A stretch of DNA of 64,000 nucleotides from Xanthobacter oligotrophicus (GCF_008364685.1 NZ_VTTL01000010.1:62001-126000); one strand, 5' to 3'. Numbered from the stretch's first letter, positions 32,574 through 41,563 are shown. Made by a program: numbers and translations. The notes: generated from the letters alone by a model not told the origin.

Positions 32574-32642
32574 CGCTCTAAAGCCTTTGTTTTATCGCAA
32601 TTCCGGACGCAAAACCGCTTCGCACTTTTGCTGGAATTGCTC
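32574..32642. repeat. D-family palindrome (GCTCTAAA..GCAATTCC type)
   Basis: GCTCTAAAGCC begins the element; GCAATTCC (32597-32604) pairs with GGAATTGC (32633-32640), and GCAAAA with TTTTGC inside it. Elements of this AAAACCGCTTCGCACTTTTGC type are, from memory, very common between genes in rhizobia and relatives. It ends only 16 bases before the start of the Lrp/AsnC-domain gene and so must lie in that gene's leader. Confidence 0.7.
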
Positions 32643-32657
32643 AAGCGGAGTTCAGCC

Positions 32658-32894
32658 GTGGTTCCCTTCTTTGTCCAGATCAAGTGCCAGCTCGGAAAGT
32701 CCTACGAGGTGGCCGACGCCATCGCCAATGCGGAGATCGCTTCCGAGATCTATTCCACGGCGGGCGAGTTCGATCTGCTCATCAAGTTCTACGTGGATGA
32801 GGGCACGGACATCGGCCACTTCGTGAACCAGAAGGTGCAGACCTTCCCCGGCATCCAGGACACCCGCACCATCATCACCTTCAAGGCGTTCTGA
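32658..32894 (+). CDS. Stand-alone Lrp/AsnC effector-binding domain protein
   Basis: The 78-residue protein is a RAM domain without any DNA-binding part: VPFFVQIKCQLGKSYEVADAIANAEIASEIYSTAGEFDLLIKFYVDEGTDIGHFVNQKVQTFPGIQDTRTIITFKAF. Such single-domain proteins bind small molecules and may form mixed oligomers with full Lrp regulators. A GTG start at 32658 is chosen because GCGGAG lies 7 bases upstream and family members begin near here; an in-frame start at 32628 falls inside a repeat. Confidence 0.86.
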   Translation: MVPFFVQIKCQLGKSYEVADAIANAEIASEIYSTAGEFDLLIKFYVDEGTDIGHFVNQKVQTFPGIQDTRTIITFKAF

Positions 32895-33082
32895 GGGGGC
32901 TCGTGTCCCGGCCGACTGGAACGCAGCGGAAGGAGAGCCGGGACCCAGCGCAGGGAACCGCCGCAGGCGCTTCCAAAGCCCAACCGTCCCCTGATTTTGC
33001 CTGCTGCGCAGGGCCTTTGCGCCGGACCCCGGCTCGGCGCTCCGGCACCAGGCGGGCTGCTGCCCGCTTGGCTTCGCAAGGG

Positions 33083-33108
33083 GCGAACTCGCAAACATGC
33101 GAGTTCGC
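33083..33108 (-). terminator. Hairpin after ugpE
   Basis: GCGAACTCGCA (33083-33093), loop AACA and TGCGAGTTCGC (33098-33108) form a perfect 11-bp stem, 28 bases beyond the ugpE stop in the direction of transcription. A hairpin with the same GAACTCG..AACA..CGAGTTC core occurs inside the B-family element near 43500. There is no T-run. Confidence 0.5.
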
Positions 33109-33136
33109 ATGCCGTCGCTGGGCCGGGGAACGAGCC

Positions 33137-33988
33137 TCACTTCTCCGTCTCGGTCAGCCCGCGCACGAACAGCCGTTGCAGCGCCGCGATCACCAGCACC
33201 GGCGGCACCAGCGCGAGGATGGCGGTGGCCATCACCAGATGCCAGACCGGGTCGGCCTCCGTCGCCGCGCCCACGAGCCGGCGGATGCCCATCACCACCG
33301 TGTAGTAGCTCGCATCGGTCGTCACCAGCAGTGGCCACAGATACTGGTTCCAGCCGTAGAGGAACAGGATCACGAACAGGGCCGCGATATTGGTGCGCGA
33401 CAGCGGCAAAAGGATCGACCAGAAGAAGCGCAGCGGCCCCGCGCCGTCGATGAGGGCAGCTTCCGTCAGTTCGTCCGGAATGGTCATGAACACCTGCCGG
33501 AACAGGAAGGTGGCCGTGGCACTGGCGATCAGCGGCACCGTGAGGCCAGCGTAGGAATTGAGCAGATCCAGCCGCGCCACCACCTCGAAGGTGGGCAATA
33601 TGCGCACCTCCACCGGCAGCATCAGCGTCATGAAGATGAGCCAGAACGCCGGCACCCGCAGGGGAAAGCGGAAATAGCAGATGGCGAAGGCGGAGAGGAT
33701 GGAGATGGAAATCTTCCCCGCCGCGATTACCACCGCCACCACCAGCGAGTTCCACAGCATGGGCCCCACCGGCGGGATGCCCGCCGTGGACGAGCCGGTG
33801 GTGAGCGCGAGGCGGTAGTTTTCCACCAGATGCGGGCCGGGCAGGAGGCCCACGCGGCCGGAGAGGAAATCCGTGCCCGCATACGTGGAGGCCACGAACG
33901 CCACATAGAGCGGCAGCATCATCACCGCCGCCCCGGCGATGAGCACGAGGTGGGCGAACAGCTGGGACAGGCGCGAGGTGCCGGCCAT
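33137..33988 (-). CDS. ugpE: Glycerol-3-phosphate ABC transporter permease UgpE
   Basis: The 283-residue inner-membrane protein has six helices and the MalG-type EAA loop TEAALIDGAGPLRFFWSILLPLS (about 190-212), which docks on the ATPase. The long LPGPHLVENYRLAL loop after helix 1 is typical of UgpE. It imports sn-glycerol-3-phosphate or glycerophosphodiesters with UgpA and UgpB. Its start overlaps the ugpA stop (ATGA). No ugpC ATPase gene follows; the next 240 bases are hairpin-rich spacer. Confidence 0.93.
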   Translation of the reverse strand: MAGTSRLSQLFAHLVLIAGAAVMMLPLYVAFVASTYAGTDFLSGRVGLLPGPHLVENYRLALTTGSSTAGIPPVGPMLWNSLVVAVVIAAGKISISILSAFAICYFRFPLRVPAFWLIFMTLMLPVEVRILPTFEVVARLDLLNSYAGLTVPLIASATATFLFRQVFMTIPDELTEAALIDGAGPLRFFWSILLPLSRTNIAALFVILFLYGWNQYLWPLLVTTDASYYTVVMGIRRLVGAATEADPVWHLVMATAILALVPPVLVIAALQRLFVRGLTETEK

Positions 33989-34872
33989 CAATAGCTCACC
34001 TTGCGCTCGATATGGCGGAACTGGAGTGCGGTCAGCGCCACCACGATCACCAGCAGCACCACCGACTGGGCAGACGAGCCGCCGAGGTCCAGCCCCTCGA
34101 AGCCGTCGCGGAACACCTTGTAGACGAGGATGGTGGTGGCCCGCCCCGGCCCGCCGCCGGTGGTGGCGTGGATGATGCCGAAGGTGTCGAAGAAGGCGTA
34201 GGTGAGGTTCACCACCAGCAGGAAGAAGGTGGTGGGCGCGAGCAGCGGCAGCACGATATGGCGGAAGCGCTGGAACGGCCCTGCGCCATCCAGCGCCGCC
34301 GCCTCCAGCGCCCCCTGGGGGATGGCGCGCAGGCCCGCGTAGAAGAACAGGAAGTTGTAGCTCACCTGCTTCCACGCGGCGGCGAGGATGACCAGGGTGA
34401 GCGCCTGCCCGCCGTCGAGCACGTGGTTCCACGAGAGGCCCATGGTGCGCAGGGCGCGGGCGACCATGCCCACGGACGGGTCGAACATGAACAGCCACAG
34501 CACGCCGGCCACCGCCGGCGCCACCGCATAGGGCCACACCAGCAGCACCTGATAGAGCCCGGCCGCCTTGCCCAGCGCATCCGCCGCCGCCGCGAACAGG
34601 AGGCCGAGGCCCATGGCCAGCGCGGTGACGCAGAAGGCGAACAGGAAGGATACGCCCACCGCCTCCAGATAGGCCGGATCACGCAGCAGGGCGGCGAAAT
34701 TGCCGAGCCCCACGAAGCTGCTGCCGAGCCCGAACGCATCCTGCGTGAACAAAGACGAGACCAGCGCCTCCCCCGCCGGCCATACGAAGAACACGAGCGT
34801 CACCGCCACCTGCGGCAACAGCAGCAGATAGGGCGTGATCTTGCCGGGGAAGGTGACGCGCTTGGCTTGCAT
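33988..34872 (-). CDS. ugpA: Glycerol-3-phosphate ABC transporter permease UgpA
   Basis: The 294-residue protein has six membrane helices and the EAA loop [23 protein letters not shown] (about 189-211). [28 protein letters not shown] and [28 protein letters not shown] are close to the UgpA consensus. It works as a heterodimer with UgpE. It lies downstream of ugpB after a 254-base gap that contains a C-family palindrome element. Confidence 0.94.
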   Translation of the reverse strand: MQAKRVTFPGKITPYLLLLPQVAVTLVFFVWPAGEALVSSLFTQDAFGLGSSFVGLGNFAALLRDPAYLEAVGVSFLFAFCVTALAMGLGLLFAAAADALGKAAGLYQVLLVWPYAVAPAVAGVLWLFMFDPSVGMVARALRTMGLSWNHVLDGGQALTLVILAAAWKQVSYNFLFFYAGLRAIPQGALEAAALDGAGPFQRFRHIVLPLLAPTTFFLLVVNLTYAFFDTFGIIHATTGGGPGRATTILVYKVFRDGFEGLDLGGSSAQSVVLLVIVVALTALQFRHIERKVSY

Positions 34873-34956
34873 GGGGGATCACAGTGCCGGCGAAGGGCGA
34901 GGGGAAAGACCGCCCGCCGATGCAGGAGTCCGAATCTTCCGCAATCCGCGCGGTAA

Positions 34957-35080
34957 ACCCTCTCCAGCTTGCGGGGGAGGGGAGGGAGGGGGCGGGGGCT
35001 CCGCGCACCCCTGCCGTTCGTGTTCTTCCCCAGCGTCTCTGCCCCCACCCCAGCCCTCCCCCGCAAGCGGGAGAGGGGGC
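34957..35080. repeat. C-family intergenic element, copy between ugpB and ugpA
   Basis: A CTCTCC-AGCTTGC-GGGGGAG arm lies near 34959-34979, and CCCTCCCCCGC-AA-GCGGGAGAGGG at 35054-35077. A G-rich/C-rich spacer separates them. The arms match those of the element at 43653-43774. Inside the ugp operon it may differentially stabilise the ugpB part of the mRNA, as REP elements do in malE-malF; this is inference. Confidence 0.65.
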
Positions 35081-35126
35081 GCGTTGTGCAGGGGGCGACA
35101 GCTCCGCTTCGCGAGAGCAGCATCCC

Positions 35127-36473
35127 TCACGGATTGGCCTTCTCGAACGCCCGCAGTTGCTCGTTGCCGCGGGCTTCGGCGGCGGCGAGGGCGGCTTGCG
35201 GCGTCTTCTGGCCGGCCAGCGTCGCCTCCAGCTCCTCCTCGATCACGTCGCGGATCTGCAGGAAATTGCCGAAGCGCAGGCCCTTGGAATTGGCCGTGGG
35301 CGGATTCAGCGTCATCTGGCGGATGGAGACGTCGGTGCCGGGGTTCTTCTCGTAGAAGCCCTGGGCGCGGGAGAGGTCGTAGGCGGCCTGCGTGATGGGC
35401 AGGTAGCCCGTGTTCTGGTGCCACCACGCCTGCACTTCGGGCCGCGACAGGTAGCCGAAGAATTTGGCGACGCCCTTGTATTCCTCCGCCGGACGGCCGG
35501 TGAGCACCCACAAGGTGGCGCCGCCGATGATGGCATTCTGCGGCGCGCCCTTAACGTCGGGCCAGTAGGGCATCATGCCGTAGCCCAGCTCGAACTTGGA
35601 ATTGGCGAGGATGCCGGCCCGCGCCGCCGAGGAGCCGATGCTCATGGCGCACTCGCCGGAGAAGAATTTCGGGTCTGCCTTCGACTGGCGGCCGCCATAG
35701 TCGTAGATCCTGGTCTTCTGCCAGCGGGCGAGGGCCTCCCAGTGCTTCTGCGTCAGCGGGTTGGCGATGGTGAGGCGGGTGGCGGTGCCGCCCAGCCCAT
35801 TCTCCAGCGTGCCCACGGGCACATTGTGCCAGGCAGAGAGATTCTCAAGGTTCACCCAGCTCGGCCACTGGGTGGTGAAGCCGCACGGCACCCCGGCCGC
35901 CTGCACCTTCAGCGCCGCCGCCTCCATCTCGGGCCAGGTCCTGGGCGGCGTTTCCGGATCAAGCCCGGCTTTGCGGAACAGGTCCTTGTTCACATAGAGG
36001 ATGGGCGTCGAGGAATTGAACGGGAACGACAGCATGTTGCCGGCGGTGTCGGTGTAATAGCCCGTGACCGCCGGCAGGTAGGCCTTGGGGTCGAACGGCT
36101 CGCCGGCGTCCGTCATCAGCTTGTAGGTGGGATAGATGGCGCCCTTGGCGCTCATCATGGTGGCGGTGCCCACCTCGAACACCTGCACGATGGCCGGGTG
36201 CTGCCTGGCGCGGAAGGCGGCGATGGCCCCGGTCATGGCCTCGGGATAGGTGCCCTTGAACACCGGGACGATTCTGTACTCGCCCTGGGTGGCGTTGAAA
36301 TCGGCGGCGAGCTTTTCCAGCTTCTCCCCCAGCGGGCCGGCCATGGCGTGCCACCACTGGATCTGGGTCTGGGTCTGGGTCTGGGTCTGCGCCGCCGCCG
36401 GCTGGGCGAGGGGCGCGGCGAAGGCGGAGACCAGTAGCGCCGTGAGCACGCCGCGTCGGGACGAATGGACCAT
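35127..36473 (-). CDS. ugpB: Glycerol-3-phosphate-binding periplasmic protein UgpB
   Basis: The 448-residue solute-binding protein has a twin-arginine-like or Sec signal (SSRRGVLTALLVSAFAAPLAQPAAAQ). The mature start IQWWHAMAGPLGEKLEKLAADFNATQGEYRIVPVFKGTYPEAMTGAIAAFRA is strongly UgpB. Between signal and domain is a (QT)n stretch coded by a hexanucleotide repeat. The ATG at 36473 (MVHSSRRG) is the natural signal-peptide start. It is the first gene of ugpB-ugpA-ugpE, transcribed leftwards from a 400-base gap that also contains the A-family element. No glpQ/ugpQ phosphodiesterase is present. Confidence 0.94.
   Translation of the reverse strand: MVHSSRRGVLTALLVSAFAAPLAQPAAAQTQTQTQTQIQWWHAMAGPLGEKLEKLAADFNATQGEYRIVPVFKGTYPEAMTGAIAAFRARQHPAIVQVFEVGTATMMSAKGAIYPTYKLMTDAGEPFDPKAYLPAVTGYYTDTAGNMLSFPFNSSTPILYVNKDLFRKAGLDPETPPRTWPEMEAAALKVQAAGVPCGFTTQWPSWVNLENLSAWHNVPVGTLENGLGGTATRLTIANPLTQKHWEALARWQKTRIYDYGGRQSKADPKFFSGECAMSIGSSAARAGILANSKFELGYGMMPYWPDVKGAPQNAIIGGATLWVLTGRPAEEYKGVAKFFGYLSRPEVQAWWHQNTGYLPITQAAYDLSRAQGFYEKNPGTDVSIRQMTLNPPTANSKGLRFGNFLQIRDVIEEELEATLAGQKTPQAALAAAEARGNEQLRAFEKANP
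36362..36391 (-). repeat. In-frame hexanucleotide repeat in ugpB
   Basis: TCTGGG on the plus strand is repeated four times without error from 36362 to 36385, and a partial fifth unit follows. It encodes alternating Gln-Thr directly after the signal peptidase site. As units of six keep the frame, slippage would change only linker length. Confidence 0.85.
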
Positions 36474-36660
36474 GTGAGCCTCCACGGAAAGCGGCGGTGC
36501 CGTGCGGCCCGCGTCAGGTCCGGATGGATGAAGTCCTAGCGTTACCGTTCCATGACAGGCGACGATCAAAGCGCCAACGACAAGCTGCGACCAGACCGCC
36601 CCATCCTGCCGCAGGGCATGCCCCCGGCGCCAGAGGCGGGGGAGCGCCGGACGCTTCTAA

Positions 36661-36770
36661 CCATCGTCACCCTCCGGCTTGACCGGAGGGTCCATCTCGC
36701 CGCTTTCCAAGTCCCCGCCGCTTGGTCCCGGCGGCGCCATGGGCCGTCCGGTCAAGCCGGACGGCGACGG
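36661..36770 (-). repeat. A-family 110-bp intergenic element, copy 2
   Basis: This is the reverse orientation of the element at 8972-9081, with both palindromic arms (CCCTCCGG/CCGGAGGG and CCGTCCGG/CCGGACGG) and recognisable spacer similarity. The remaining parts of the 36474-36873 gap show the leftward ugpB leader and the start of the duplicated leader of the first acyltransferase. Confidence 0.8.
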
Positions 36771-36873
36771 GGGGTTCAAACTCCCCCGCCCCGGATTTGC
36801 CGGCTCCGACCCGCTGGGCTATGGAAAGCGGGCGGAGAGGACGTGAACGCGTCACGGATCAGGGCGGAATCGG

Positions 36874-38913
36874 ATGGGTTTGGCTTATCGGGCCGACGTG
36901 GACGGCTTGCGAGCGGTTGCGGTCGGAAGTGTCGTTCTGTACCACAGTCATATCCCGCCGTTTACAGGCGGCTATATCGGAGTTGACGTCTTTTTCGTCG
37001 TTTCCGGTTTTCTGATTACTTCGATCCTTTATCGGGAAATCAAGTCCGGCACCTTTTCACTGCTGGATTTCTATGATCGCCGCATCCGGCGCATCTTCCC
37101 CGCCTTGTTCCTGGTGCTGGCGGTGACGACGCTGCTCGCCGCGTACGTCCTCCTGCCGCGGCAGATGGTGCTGTATTCCAAATCGCTGCCGCCCTCGGCG
37201 CTGTTCTACGCCAACCTCTATTTCGAGCAGACGCTCAATTATTTCGGGCCGAAGGCCAACGATACGCCCCTGCTGCACCTGTGGTCGCTGGCGGTGGAGG
37301 AGCAGTTCTACATCGTCTTCCCGCTGCTGCTGTTCGCCCTGCTGCGGTTCGGCGGGCGGGCCCTGGCGGTGGGCGCCATCGTGGTCATCGCGGTGGCCTC
37401 GCTCGCCTATGCGCAGATCGCCGTGACCGAGGCGCCCTCCATGGCGTTCTACATGCCCATGAGCCGGGCCTGGGAGCTGATGGCGGGGTCGATTCTCGCC
37501 CTCGTGGCATGGCCGCGCGTGGCGCCGAAGATCGCGGCGTGGGTGGCGCTGGCCGGCATGGCGGCGATCATCGTGCCGGTCTTCGCCTATAATTACCTCA
37601 CCCCGTTTCCCGGCTTTGCCGCCGCGCCCGCCGTGCTCGGCGCGGTGGCGGTGATCTGGGCCGGGGCCTGCGCGCCGGAGGGCGTGGTCTCGCGCGTGCT
37701 GAGCCTGCCCGGCTTCGTCTACATGGGCCGCATCTCCTATTCGCTCTATCTGTGGCATTGGCCGCTGCTGGTGCTTGGTGTGGTGTGGAAGGGGCGCTCC
37801 CTGACCTATTTCGAGGCCGGGGGCGTGGTGCTGTTCGCGGTGCTGCTGTCGGCGCTGTCGCTGAAATATGTGGAGACGCCCCTGCGCCGGCCGCAGGCGC
37901 TGGGCGGCAACCGGCTGGCGCGCTTCGGCGCGGGCGCCGCCGCGATCCTGGTGGCGGTGGGGGTTTCCGCCGGCATCGCGCAGGCGGGGCGGGGCTTCTG
38001 GCCGATCTCCCCGCGCGGCGCCGCGGCGGAGGCGGCGGCCGACGACCAGAGCCGGGTTCAGAAGAACTGCAACAACATGCCCGAGGGCTGGCGCCCCCGT
38101 GACCTGACCGCCATCGTGGATTGCGCGCGGGGCGCCAAGGCCGCCGAGGGCCGCTATGACGCGGTGGTGTGGGGCGATTCCCATTCCGGTGCCGCCTTCA
38201 TCGGCTTCGCCGAGGAACTGGAACGCCTGGGCCTGACCACGCGCATGATGACCATGCCCGGCTGCCCGCCGCTGCTCAGCGCCGCGCGCTCCAGGGGCAT
38301 CGGCCCGCCCGGCGCCTGCAACGCCTTCAACGAGACGGCGCTGGAAGAGATCCGGCAGGTGAGGCCCAAGCTGGTGATTCTGGTGGCCCGCTGGTCCCTG
38401 GTCACGCGCGGGCCGGCGCTCAATGCTGCCCTCATGCGCGGCCGCGGCGGCGAGCCGCCGGAGGTCGAGCAGCTCTTCAAGTCCCTGCTGGAGGGGCTCG
38501 ATACCACCATCGAGGCCGTCACCGCGCTCGGAGCGCGGGTGCTGCTGGTGGGGCAGGCGCCGGAATATCGCTACGCCCCCAACCACTGCTTCGCGTGGAA
38601 GGAATTCTACGGCGGCGATTCGAACGCCTGCCTGTCCCAGTCGCGGGCCGATGCCTTCTTCTACCTCGCCGACGGCAACGCCCTGCTGGCGCGGGCGGCG
38701 GCGCGGCATCCGGGCACGGACGTGTTCCTGTTGTCCGACGTGTTCTGCGACCAGGACCGCTGCCGGGCCAGCAAGGGCGAGGATTTCTTCTACGTGGACG
38801 GCGACCACCTCTCGGCCACCGGCGCCCGTCTGTTCAGCGTCGACGACCGGCTGCGCGGCATCCTGACGGCGGCCCTGGCCGGCGCCGTCCGCCCCGGCGC
38901 GAGCGCGGAATAA
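36874..38913 (+). CDS. Acyltransferase-3/SGNH two-domain membrane protein (OafA type), copy 1
   Basis: The 679-residue protein has about ten membrane helices of the acyltransferase-3 family (1-370), starting with YRADVDGLRAVAV and containing RRIRRIFPAL and LLHLWSLAVEEQFYI. A periplasmic SGNH hydrolase-like domain follows (about 400-665) with block I GDSHS near residue 433 and the DGDHLS catalytic Asp-His near 642. Such proteins move acetyl groups across the membrane onto O-antigen, peptidoglycan or exopolysaccharide. The start is fixed by homology with copy 2. A paralogue lies directly downstream. No polysaccharide cluster is in view, so the acceptor is unknown. Confidence 0.9.
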   Translation: MGLAYRADVDGLRAVAVGSVVLYHSHIPPFTGGYIGVDVFFVVSGFLITSILYREIKSGTFSLLDFYDRRIRRIFPALFLVLAVTTLLAAYVLLPRQMVLYSKSLPPSALFYANLYFEQTLNYFGPKANDTPLLHLWSLAVEEQFYIVFPLLLFALLRFGGRALAVGAIVVIAVASLAYAQIAVTEAPSMAFYMPMSRAWELMAGSILALVAWPRVAPKIAAWVALAGMAAIIVPVFAYNYLTPFPGFAAAPAVLGAVAVIWAGACAPEGVVSRVLSLPGFVYMGRISYSLYLWHWPLLVLGVVWKGRSLTYFEAGGVVLFAVLLSALSLKYVETPLRRPQALGGNRLARFGAGAAAILVAVGVSAGIAQAGRGFWPISPRGAAAEAAADDQSRVQKNCNNMPEGWRPRDLTAIVDCARGAKAAEGRYDAVVWGDSHSGAAFIGFAEELERLGLTTRMMTMPGCPPLLSAARSRGIGPPGACNAFNETALEEIRQVRPKLVILVARWSLVTRGPALNAALMRGRGGEPPEVEQLFKSLLEGLDTTIEAVTALGARVLLVGQAPEYRYAPNHCFAWKEFYGGDSNACLSQSRADAFFYLADGNALLARAAARHPGTDVFLLSDVFCDQDRCRASKGEDFFYVDGDHLSATGARLFSVDDRLRGILTAALAGAVRPGASAE

Positions 38914-39028
38914 GGCGCGCGGAGGCCGGACGCCGGTGTGCGTCCGGCCGCTCGGATTTGCCCGCCCGTGGGCGCTGGGCTATGGAACGTCGGCGGCGAG
39001 ACGTGAAAACGGATCAGGGCGGTTAAGA

Positions 39029-41122
39029 ATGGGTTTGGCTTACCGGGCCGACGTGGACGGCCTGCGGGCGCTTGCGATCGTGCCCGTCGTGTTGTTCCAC
39101 ATCCACCTGTCGGCCTTCCCGGGCGGCTATGTGGGCGTCGATATCTTCTTCGTGATATCGGGGTACCTCATCACGGCCATCCTGTTCCGGGACATGAAGG
39201 CTGGCCGCTTCAGCCTGCTCGATTTCTACGACCGGCGCATCCGCCGCATCTTCCCGGCCCTGTTCGTGGTGCTCGTCGCCACCACGCTGGCTGCCGTCTT
39301 CATCATGGTGCCGTCCGATCTGCTGCTCTATGCGCGCAGCCTCAGGGCCACCACGCTGTTCTTCTCGAACATCTATTTCGCGAAGAATCTCAATTACTTC
39401 CAGCCTGAGGCCGACCTCAACCCGCTGCTCCATACCTGGTCGCTGGCGGTGGAGGAGCAGTTCTACATCTTCTTCCCGCTCATCCTGTTCGCGCTGATCC
39501 GCTGGGTGCGCCCAAACCTGCTGCGGCCCATCATCCTGGCGCTGATCGTGGTGTCGCTGGCCCATGCCGAGATCCGGCTGTCGCGCAATCCCATCGAGAG
39601 CTTCTTTTCCCTGCCCACGCGGGCGTGGGAGCTGCTCATCGGCTCCGCCCTCGCTTTGGGACTGGTGCCCTTGGTGACGCCGCGCAAGGGGGCCTGGCTG
39701 TCGCTGGCGGGCCTCGCGCTGATCGTGTGCGCCATCGCCTTCTATGATCGGCACACCCGCTTTCCTGGCCTTGCGGCGCTGGCGCCGTGCCTTGGGGCCG
39801 CGCTCATCCTCCATGGCGGGGCCTCGGGCGCGAAGGGCGTCGTGCAGCGCCTGCTGGCGTCGCCGGTGCTGGTGTTCTTCGGGCGCATCTCCTATTCGCT
39901 GTACCTCTGGCATTGGCCGCTGCTGGTGCTGGTCGGCTACTACCTTGAGCGGCGGCTGTCTCCCACCGAGGGGCTTCTGATCGCGGCCGCGAGCGTGGGC
40001 CTTGCCACGCTCTCCCTGTTCTATGTGGAAGCCCCCTTCCGCAAACGCCACCGGGCCGGCACCAGCCGGTGGACGCCGGTGTGGGCGGGGGGCGCGGCCA
40101 TGGCGCTGGTGGTGGCGTTCGCGGTCACCGCCATCGCCCGCGACGGGCGGTTCTGGCCCATGTCCGCCTTCGCCCAGCAGGCTGATGCGCTGGCCCGCGC
40201 GCAGGACCCCTATATGTCCTGGTGCAGCGCGCCGCTGAGCGGCCCCATGCGCATGCCGGCCAAGCCCGAATGCGTGGTCGGCGGGCAGGCGCCTGCGGAG
40301 GTATCGTCGGGGGCCGTGGCGGCGGCCGTTTCGCCGCCGTTCGACGTGCTGCTATGGGGCGATTCCCATGCCAGCGCGCTCATGGCCGGGCTCGGCGAGG
40401 CCGCCGCGAAGGCCGGCGCCTCCCTCCGCCTGGTGATGCTGCCGGCCTGTCCGCCGCTGGGCGAGGTGGTGACCCTGCACGAGAGCATCAAGGGGCTGGA
40501 GCGCCAGTGCCCGGCCTTCAACCGCGGGGTGCTGGAGCTGATCGCCGAGAAGCGGCCGAAGCTCGTGATCATGGCCGGGCGCTGGTCGCCCTGGACCAGC
40601 CTGCAGCCGGGCTTCGCCATCCGCGACGGCAACGACCGCTATCTCTCGGCGGAGGAGGCGCGGGCGGAATTTGCCCGAGGGCTCAAGCGCAGCGTGGAGG
40701 GGGTGACGCGGCTCGGCATTCCGGTGGTGCTGGTGGGGCAGGTGCCGGAATTCGGCTTCTCGCCGCCCCATTGCATCACCCGCGCCGAGTTCTCCGGCGC
40801 CGACACCGCCCGCTGCCTGAAGCAGGACCGGGAGAAGACCCTGGCGGGGCTCGCCGCCTCCAACCAGGTGCTGCTGGATCTTGCCAAAGGCAATCCGCTG
40901 GTGACCACGGTGCTGCTCTCCGACCGCTTCTGCGGCAAGGAGACCTGCCCTGCCATGGAGGCCGGCGCGCTGATCTATCGCGATCCCAACCACCTGAGCG
41001 TCGAGGGCTCGCGCGCCGCCGCCGGCTTCATCAATCTCGCCGGCATTCTGCGCGCCGCCGCCGGCGGCCAGCAGGCGGCGGGGCAGGGGACAGGACAGGC
41101 CTCGCCCCCGGCCATCCGCTGA
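39029..41122 (+). CDS. Acyltransferase-3/SGNH two-domain membrane protein (OafA type), copy 2
   Basis: The 697-residue paralogue of the previous gene starts with the same MGLAYRADVDGLRA. It shares FYDRRIRRIFPALF, HTWSLAVEEQFYIFFPL and FGRISYSLYLWHWPLLVL. Its SGNH domain has GDSHAS near residue 445 and DPNHLS near 654. About 60-70 bases upstream of the start (ATCAGGGCGG..ATGGGTTTGGCTTA) are also shared with copy 1, so leader and gene were duplicated together. The SGNH halves have diverged more than the membrane halves, suggesting different acceptors. It ends before the convergent SCP2-like gene. Confidence 0.9.
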   Translation: MGLAYRADVDGLRALAIVPVVLFHIHLSAFPGGYVGVDIFFVISGYLITAILFRDMKAGRFSLLDFYDRRIRRIFPALFVVLVATTLAAVFIMVPSDLLLYARSLRATTLFFSNIYFAKNLNYFQPEADLNPLLHTWSLAVEEQFYIFFPLILFALIRWVRPNLLRPIILALIVVSLAHAEIRLSRNPIESFFSLPTRAWELLIGSALALGLVPLVTPRKGAWLSLAGLALIVCAIAFYDRHTRFPGLAALAPCLGAALILHGGASGAKGVVQRLLASPVLVFFGRISYSLYLWHWPLLVLVGYYLERRLSPTEGLLIAAASVGLATLSLFYVEAPFRKRHRAGTSRWTPVWAGGAAMALVVAFAVTAIARDGRFWPMSAFAQQADALARAQDPYMSWCSAPLSGPMRMPAKPECVVGGQAPAEVSSGAVAAAVSPPFDVLLWGDSHASALMAGLGEAAAKAGASLRLVMLPACPPLGEVVTLHESIKGLERQCPAFNRGVLELIAEKRPKLVIMAGRWSPWTSLQPGFAIRDGNDRYLSAEEARAEFARGLKRSVEGVTRLGIPVVLVGQVPEFGFSPPHCITRAEFSGADTARCLKQDREKTLAGLAASNQVLLDLAKGNPLVTTVLLSDRFCGKETCPAMEAGALIYRDPNHLSVEGSRAAAGFINLAGILRAAAGGQQAAGQGTGQASPPAIR

Positions 41123-41149
41123 GGGGCCTCGCCCGCGCGCCGCGCCGGC

Positions 41150-41461
41150 TCAATCCTGGTCGAGCAGGCCGGCGAGCTTGAGCGCCACGCCCTGGGAGCC
41201 TTCCACCTTCAGCCGTCCGGTGGAGAACGCCATCAGCGGCCCGATGCGGCCGGTGATCAGCTTGTCCAGCGTATCGGTGGAGAGCTTGAGCACCGCATCC
41301 GCCTCGCCCGAGCCCTCGCCCACCTCCACGCCGCCGCCGGTGGCATCCAGCAGGATGGCCTCGCCGGTGTCGGTGAGGTCGAAGCGCACCTTGTAGCCCA
41401 GCTCGGACAGCGCATTCGAGCGCTCGCGCATGGCTTCGACGAGGGAGGAAAGATCGGCCAT
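41150..41461 (-). CDS. SCP2 sterol-binding domain protein
   Basis: The 103-residue protein has the SCP2 pattern: KVRFDLTDTGEAILLDATGGGVEVGEGSGEADAVLKLSTDTLDKLITGRIGPLMAFSTGRLKVEGSQGVALKLAGLL. These small soluble proteins bind hydrophobic ligands such as acyl-CoAs. It starts just beyond the terminator of the acyl-CoA dehydrogenase gene and is read in the same direction, so it probably has its own promoter yet belongs functionally to the lipid block. Confidence 0.9.
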   Translation of the reverse strand: MADLSSLVEAMRERSNALSELGYKVRFDLTDTGEAILLDATGGGVEVGEGSGEADAVLKLSTDTLDKLITGRIGPLMAFSTGRLKVEGSQGVALKLAGLLDQD

Positions 41462-41481
41462 CCGTGTCACCTCAAAAAAAG

Positions 41482-41501
41482 CCGCCCCGGAAGCGGGGCG
41501 G
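41482..41501 (-). terminator. Rho-independent terminator of the fadA-fadN-fadE-type operon
   Basis: On the minus strand CCGCCCCG, a 4-base loop and CGGGGCGG form an 8-bp GC stem followed by GC and seven T residues (the A-run at 41474-41480). It lies 63 bases after the acyl-CoA dehydrogenase stop and just before the SCP2-like start. Confidence 0.85.
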
Positions 41502-41563
41502 TGGGAGGAAGTCGAGAATCGGTACGTCTGGTTCCAGGGGGCAGGCCCCCAGAACATGACCCC

